This document shows, one piece after another, positions 6,663-9,501 of a stretch of 9,501 nt of DNA. This stretch comes from Actinomycetes bacterium (GTDB lineage Bacteria > Actinomycetota > Actinomycetes > Streptosporangiales > Streptosporangiaceae), in contig JAFACJ010000621.1 in assembly GCA_023425615.1 (NCBI GenBank), positions 1 through 9,501 on the forward strand. Reading direction: 5' to 3'. The translations under genes and the position numbers were made by a program. Under the pieces are notes generated by a model, which ran no database searches, was not told the DNA's origin, and saw only the letters and a list, made by a program, of their open reading frames with translations. How positions within the stretch are numbered: position 1 is the first letter of the stretch; each line of letters opens with the position of its first letter.

Positions 6663-7229
6663 TCACACCCGGGCGTGACCGCGGATGTCGGGGAAGGGCG
6701 GGGTGCGGTCGGGCTGGAGGTCGACCTGGAACGCGTTGAGGCACATGCCGAGCATGCTGAAGTTGCCGAGGGAGCCGACCGCGTCCACCAGGCCCTGCGC
6801 GCCGAAGTGCTTCTCGGCGGCGCGGAAGGTCTCCTCCCGCACGAAGTGCTCTTCCAGGAGTTCGTGGCAGAAGTCGTAGAAGGCGGTGTCCTCCTCCCGG
6901 TCGAACACCGGTTCACGCTTCTCGGCGATCGCCTGGACCGCCTCGGCGGGGATGCCGGCTTCCACGGCCTTGTCGACGTGGGCGTTCCAGGAGTACTGCG
7001 CGTCCCAGTGCCGGGCCGCCATCAGAAGGGACAGTTCGCGCAGCCGCAGCGGAAGGCTGGACTCGAACCGGACGAAAGCCCCGAGCGATTCCACGCGGTC
7101 GCACAGTTCCGGGCTCTGGATCCACACCCGGAAGGGGCCGCGGACCGCTCCACGGCGCCCGGCGATGCGCTCGGCGATCTCCTTTTGACGGTCGTTCATG
7201 TCTTCGGGGGCAAGGATGGGAAGTCTCAT
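6663..7229 (-). CDS. Carboxymuconolactone decarboxylase (CMD/AhpD-like) family protein
   Basis: 188 residues. The CMD core is visible: RELSLLMAARHWDAQYSWNAHVDKAVEAG, here in two pieces, RELSLLMAARHWDAQ and YSWNAHVDKAVEAG, with Glu65, Tyr79, Trp81 and His84 at conserved positions. The peroxidatic CxxC of true AhpD is absent, so a thiol peroxidase role is unlikely; true PcaC is shorter (about 130 residues). Many such proteins sit in aromatic or lactone catabolism clusters without an assigned reaction. It is first in the leftward transporter unit and its stop overlaps or abuts the ATPase start, so it is co-expressed with the importer. ATG 7229 fits the family N-terminus (MRLPILAPEDM) but has no Shine-Dalgarno sequence; TAGTAA lies 6 bases upstream, so a leaderless transcript is possible. 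Function beyond the family is unknown. Confidence 0.88.
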   Translation of the reverse strand: MRLPILAPEDMNDRQKEIAERIAGRRGAVRGPFRVWIQSPELCDRVESLGAFVRFESSLPLRLRELSLLMAARHWDAQYSWNAHVDKAVEAGIPAEAVQAIAEKREPVFDREEDTAFYDFCHELLEEHFVREETFRAAEKHFGAQGLVDAVGSLGNFSMLGMCLNAFQVDLQPDRTPPFPDIRGHARV

Positions 7230-7288
7230 GATCTGTTACTAGCGCCTTTGCCTGTGATCCCGACCACTCGGGAAGGGGTGGTTTCGCA

Positions 7289-7372
7289 TGACCGTACAAC
7301 CAGGTCGAGGTCAGTCACATAGCGCCCAATGCAAGGTAAACCTGCACGTCTTGTGACCGTAGTCACCGGTCA
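7289..7372. promoter_or_regulatory. Cluster of TGACC/GGTCA half-sites in the CMD-cupin divergent region
   Basis: Two inverted pairs are seen: TGACC 7289-7293 with GGTCA 7309-7313 (15-base gap), and TGACCG 7354-7359 with CGGTCA 7367-7372 (7-base gap, perfect 6+6). The octamer TGACCGTA occurs at both 7289 and 7354. The second pair interlocks with the Crp-like palindrome at 7353-7366. The arrangement suggests a regulator bound at two places across a divergent promoter region, but no known operator is recognised. Confidence 0.35.
7353..7366. promoter_or_regulatory. Crp-like operator, copy 2 (GTGAC-N4-GTCAC)
   Basis: Perfect GTGAC-CGTA-GTCAC, preceded by T (so TGTGA-N6-TCAC) and followed by CGG, as in copy 1 at 2007-2020. 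It lies in the divergent region between the CMD-transporter unit and the cupin, just upstream of the candidate cupin -10 at 7380-7385. Two exact copies at two promoter regions of one gene island argue for shared control. Confidence 0.55.
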
Positions 7373-7379
7373 TCGGCTC

Positions 7380-7385
7380 TAACCT
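7380..7385 (+). promoter_or_regulatory. Candidate -10 element of the cupin gene (TAACCT)
   Basis: TAACCT fits the actinobacterial TANNNT pattern, 34 bases before the cupin start, giving a leader of about 28 bases. No good -35 lies 17-18 bases upstream; that space is occupied by the dyads at 7353-7372, which would suit an activator- or repressor-controlled promoter. Confidence 0.35.
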
Positions 7386-7406
7386 CGAACGGCGCACAGT
7401 TCCGAC

Positions 7407-7414
7407 AAAGGAGG
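7407..7414 (+). promoter_or_regulatory. Shine-Dalgarno of the cupin gene
   Basis: AAAGGAGG, 5 bases before GTG 7420. It selects GTG 7420 over the in-frame GTG at 7426. Confidence 0.8.
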
Positions 7415-7419
7415 CAATA

Positions 7420-7830
7420 GTGACGGTGATCATCAAAGCGGCCGAGGTCCCGCTCCTTGACCGCGGCGGCTCGGTCGTCACGACGCCGCTGATCACGACG
7501 CCGGCCGCGGCGGGCGAGAACAAGATCACCAGCGGGATGAGCGTCTACCCCGTGGGATGCGGCGCGCCCCTGCACTCGCACAACTGCGACGAGCACGTCA
7601 CCGTTCTGGAAGGCGAGGCCGAGGTGTGGGTGGACGGCGAGACCACCCGCCTCACCCGGTATGACACCACCTACATCCCCTCGCCCATCCCGCACCTGTT
7701 CCGCAACGTGGGCGACGGGCCCCTGCGGATCCTGTGGGTGTACTCCTCGGGATACGTGACCCGCACGTTCACCGAGACCGGCGTCACCGTGGAGCACCTG
7801 TCGGCCGAGGACCTCATGGGCAAGGACTGA
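7420..7830 (+). CDS. Single-domain cupin protein
   Basis: 136 residues, one beta-barrel cupin. Motif 1 is complete: Gly46-x5-His52-Ser-His54-x3-Glu58-x6-Gly65 ([16 protein letters not shown]). Motif 2 ([12 protein letters not shown]) supplies His92 and Asn96, but its usual Gly is Pro89. His52, His54, Glu58 and His92 form the expected metal site (Fe, Mn, Zn or Ni). Small cupins of this kind can be dioxygenases, isomerases or sensors; the reaction cannot be told from sequence. It reads away from the CMD-transporter unit and shares its regulatory region, including a Crp-like palindrome. Inference: it belongs to the same metabolic island, perhaps acting on a ring-cleavage product. GTG 7420 is supported by a strong ribosome site. 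Confidence 0.9.
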   Translation: MTVIIKAAEVPLLDRGGSVVTTPLITTPAAAGENKITSGMSVYPVGCGAPLHSHNCDEHVTVLEGEAEVWVDGETTRLTRYDTTYIPSPIPHLFRNVGDGPLRILWVYSSGYVTRTFTETGVTVEHLSAEDLMGKD

Positions 7831-7866
7831 CCGTCTCCCTTCCCGCCGTGACGCCACCGACGGATT

Positions 7867-7880
7867 CCCTCATCTGAGGG
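7867..7880. promoter_or_regulatory. Dyad CCCTCA-TC-TGAGGG upstream of the Hsp70-like gene
   Basis: Perfect 6+6 inverted repeat in the 118-base gap between cupin and the Hsp70-like gene. No T-run follows, so it is a poor terminator for the cupin. It lies immediately before the -35 region of the candidate promoter whose -10 is at 7903, which suits an operator. Nothing else is recognised in this gap. Confidence 0.3.
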
Positions 7881-7902
7881 GTACGGGAAGCGGCGTTCGC
7901 CC

Positions 7903-7908
7903 TAGCAT
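7903..7908 (+). promoter_or_regulatory. Candidate -10 element of the Hsp70-like gene (TAGCAT)
   Basis: TAGCAT resembles the actinobacterial -10 (TANNNT) and would start transcription near 7915, about 34 bases before GTG 7949. No convincing -35 hexamer lies upstream. Confidence 0.35.
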
Positions 7909-7948
7909 CCGGCTCAGCCGACATACCCGTCGATCTGGGAGCTGACCG

Positions 7949-9501
7949 GTGGCGGATCCGATACTCGTGGTGGACTTCGGCACGACCTCGTCCTCGGCCT
8001 CGCTGGTCACGGACGGCGGCCCGCAGCCGGTCAAGGAGCCGGGGAGCGGCTCGTACTCGTGGCCGTCGTCGGTCTGCCTGGACGGGGAACGGCTGCTGGT
8101 CGGCACCGCCGCCGAACGCCGCAAGCGCAGCGACCCGTCCCTCTACCGCGCGGAGTTCAAACGCGACCTCGGCCAGGACGCGCCGATCCTGCTGGGCGAG
8201 CGCTCCTTCACCGCCGGTGAGCTGGTGGCCGCCGCCATCCGGGCGCTCGCCGTCCAGGCCCGCACCCTCATCCCCGAGCCGGTGGAACGGCTGCTGCTGA
8301 CCGTCCCCGCCTCCTACCGGCCCGGCGACCCGCGCTGGGAGGCGATGATCGCCGCGGGTGAGGCGGCCGGGTTCGCCGAGGTGGAGCTTTTGACCGAGCC
8401 CGTCGCCGCGGCCCTCGCCCCCACCGGGTCCGGTGCGTTCGCACCCGGCGACCTGGTGCTCGTCCACGACTTCGGCGGCGGCACCTTCGACGCCGCGCTC
8501 GTCCGCTTCACCCGCGACTCCCCCGGCTTCGACGTCCTGGGCCACGCCGCGCTCGACGACTGCGGCGGCCGTGACATCGACGCCCTCCTGACCGGCCGCG
8601 TCCGCACCACCGCCGACGCGGAGCTGACGGACCTGCTGGCCACGGGCGGCCTGCCCGGTATGCGCATGAACCTCGCCCTCGGCGACCTGGTGCGCGGCCT
8701 CAAGCACCAGCTCACCGACACCGACTGGACCGAGGACTTCCTCACCCCCCTCGCCCCGCCCTACGCGCTGGACCGCGCCGCCCTGGAGGAGCTCGTCCGG
8801 CCCGTCCTGGACCGCACCCTTGCCTGCTGCCGCGACCTCCTCCAGCGGTGCGAGGTCACCGCCGACCAGGTCACCGCCGTGCTCCTGTCCGGCGGCGCCT
8901 CCCGCATGCCGGTCGTCGCCGCCACCGTGGAGAAGTCACTGGGCCTCCCCATCCGCGCCGCCCTGGACCCCGACCTCGCCGTCGTCCAGGGCGCCGCCGC
9001 CCACGCCGCACACCGGCCGACCCGCGTGCTCCCCCCGGACGCCCCGCCTTCCGGCGAAGTCCCCCTGCGCTGGAAGATTCCGGGAGGCACCGCCAAACTC
9101 CTGCGCTGGCTCATACGGCCCGGCGAGAACTACGCGGCCGATGCCCCGCTCGCCGTCGTCCGCGCCGCCGACAGCGCGCTCTGGCATCTGCACGCGCCCG
9201 CGAAGGCGGGCATGCTGGGCCACGTCCACGCCGCCCCCGGCGACCGCGTCACCGAACACGACTGGCTCGCCACCTCATGTCCGCCGCGCTCGACCCGGAC
9301 CTCGGCCTTCCCGTCGGCCCCCGCGGCCTCGAACCGTCCGACCCGCCGCGTGCTGAGCGGGCACACCGACTGGGTGAACGCGGTGGCGTTCAGCCACGAC
9401 GGCGCGCTCCTCGCCAGCGCGGGCAGAGACGCATCCGCACGGCTCTGGGACCTGGACGGGATCATGGCGTCCGGCACCGGGGAGATCCCCTTCGCGAGGT
9501 T
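7949..9501 (+). CDS. Hsp70-family ATPase domain fused to a lipoyl-like domain and WD40 repeats (C-terminus cut by window edge)
   Basis: One open frame of 517 residues that runs off the right edge. Residues about 1-355 are an Hsp70/actin-fold ATPase: phosphate-1 VVDFGTT (7-13), Lys71 in FKRDLG (DnaK Lys70 position), Glu150 in TEPVAAALA (DnaK Glu171), phosphate-2 DFGGGTFD (174-181), and adenosine motif LLSGGASRMP ending at 321. The catalytic residues are kept, so ATP hydrolysis is likely. No Hsp70 substrate-binding domain follows. Instead residues about 372-442 resemble a biotinyl/lipoyl beta-sandwich (IRPGENYAADAPLAVV and GHVHAAPGDRVTEHDWL) with Ser409 where the modified Lys would be. After a Ser/Thr/Pro/Arg-rich linker, WD40 repeat 1 starts at about 468 (LSGHTDWVNAVAFSHDGALL) and reaches Trp500-Asp501. 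GTG 7949 has GGGAG 7 bases upstream. Its role is unknown; WD40 suggests a scaffold or sensor protein. Confidence 0.88.
   Translation, partial: MADPILVVDFGTTSSSASLVTDGGPQPVKEPGSGSYSWPSSVCLDGERLLVGTAAERRKRSDPSLYRAEFKRDLGQDAPILLGERSFTAGELVAAAIRALAVQARTLIPEPVERLLLTVPASYRPGDPRWEAMIAAGEAAGFAEVELLTEPVAAALAPTGSGAFAPGDLVLVHDFGGGTFDAALVRFTRDSPGFDVLGHAALDDCGGRDIDALLTGRVRTTADAELTDLLATGGLPGMRMNLALGDLVRGLKHQLTDTDWTEDFLTPLAPPYALDRAALEELVRPVLDRTLACCRDLLQRCEVTADQVTAVLLSGGASRMPVVAATVEKSLGLPIRAALDPDLAVVQGAAAHAAHRPTRVLPPDAPPSGEVPLRWKIPGGTAKLLRWLIRPGENYAADAPLAVVRAADSALWHLHAPAKAGMLGHVHAAPGDRVTEHDWLATSCPPRSTRTSAFPSAPAASNRPTRRVLSGHTDWVNAVAFSHDGALLASAGRDASARLWDLDGIMASGTGEIPFAR

Noticed and set aside
7814..8707. Long minus-strand open frame across the Hsp70 domain
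   Set aside because: Low-complexity Gly/Ala/Arg composition with no motif; the plus strand carries an unmistakable Hsp70 ATPase domain.
9275..9343. Possible double frameshift in the linker before the WD40 repeats, because another frame reads as a plausible protein (starting MSAALDPDLGLPVG)
   Set aside because: The main frame is open, keeps high third-position GC (about 20 of 23 codons) and joins two good domains; two compensating shifts are less likely than a Ser/Thr/Pro-rich linker.
1..9501. CRISPR arrays, tRNA or rRNA genes, insertion-sequence ends, phage attachment sites, origins
   Set aside because: No regularly spaced repeats, cloverleaf sequence, transposase or integrase motif, or long terminal repeat was seen on either strand.

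Overview
High-GC DNA whose coding frames show strong G/C preference at third positions, with GTG starts, purine-rich ribosome sites and gene families typical of actinomycetes. A filamentous actinobacterium (perhaps Streptosporangiales) is the best guess, but nothing here fixes the genus. Both ends of the window cut through genes. Every call comes from reading the sequence only; no database search was run.

Layout. Seven genes read leftward (minus strand) from about 7229 to beyond position 1: a carboxymuconolactone decarboxylase (CMD) family protein, a double-domain sugar-type ABC ATPase, an RbsC-type permease, a lipoprotein substrate-binding protein, a LysR regulator, a two-domain VOC/extradiol-type dioxygenase, and an aldehyde dehydrogenase cut by the left edge. 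They appear to form at least two transcription units. CMD, ATPase and permease are joined by 4-base stop/start overlaps, or nearly so, and the binding protein follows after 58 bases. A strong hairpin plus T-run ends that unit just before lysR. VOC and aldehyde dehydrogenase (16-base gap) have their own recognisable promoter. A single-domain cupin reads rightward from the divergent region 7230-7419. After it, also rightward, comes a large gene cut by the right edge, encoding an Hsp70-type ATPase domain, a lipoyl-like beta-sandwich without its lysine, and the start of WD40 repeats.

How it may work. The leftward genes look like an uptake-plus-catabolism island: a CUT2/ribose-type importer, a LysR regulator, a ring-cleaving type dioxygenase and a dehydrogenase that could oxidise an aldehyde or semialdehyde product. 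CMD and cupin proteins often accompany such pathways. The substrate is unknown. The pairing of a sugar-type importer with meta-cleavage-type enzymes is what makes the island interesting.

Regulation visible in the DNA: a promoter upstream of the VOC gene with a dyad centred about 65 bases before the predicted transcription start, the usual place for a LysR recognition site; two exact copies of the palindrome GTGAC-N4-GTCAC, one in the VOC leader and one in the cupin/CMD divergent region, both fitting the actinobacterial Crp motif; and a terminator whose 3' arm could alternatively pair with the lysR Shine-Dalgarno sequence.

The Hsp70-lipoyl-like-WD40 gene is probably unrelated to the catabolic island. 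It is the most unusual protein in the window.
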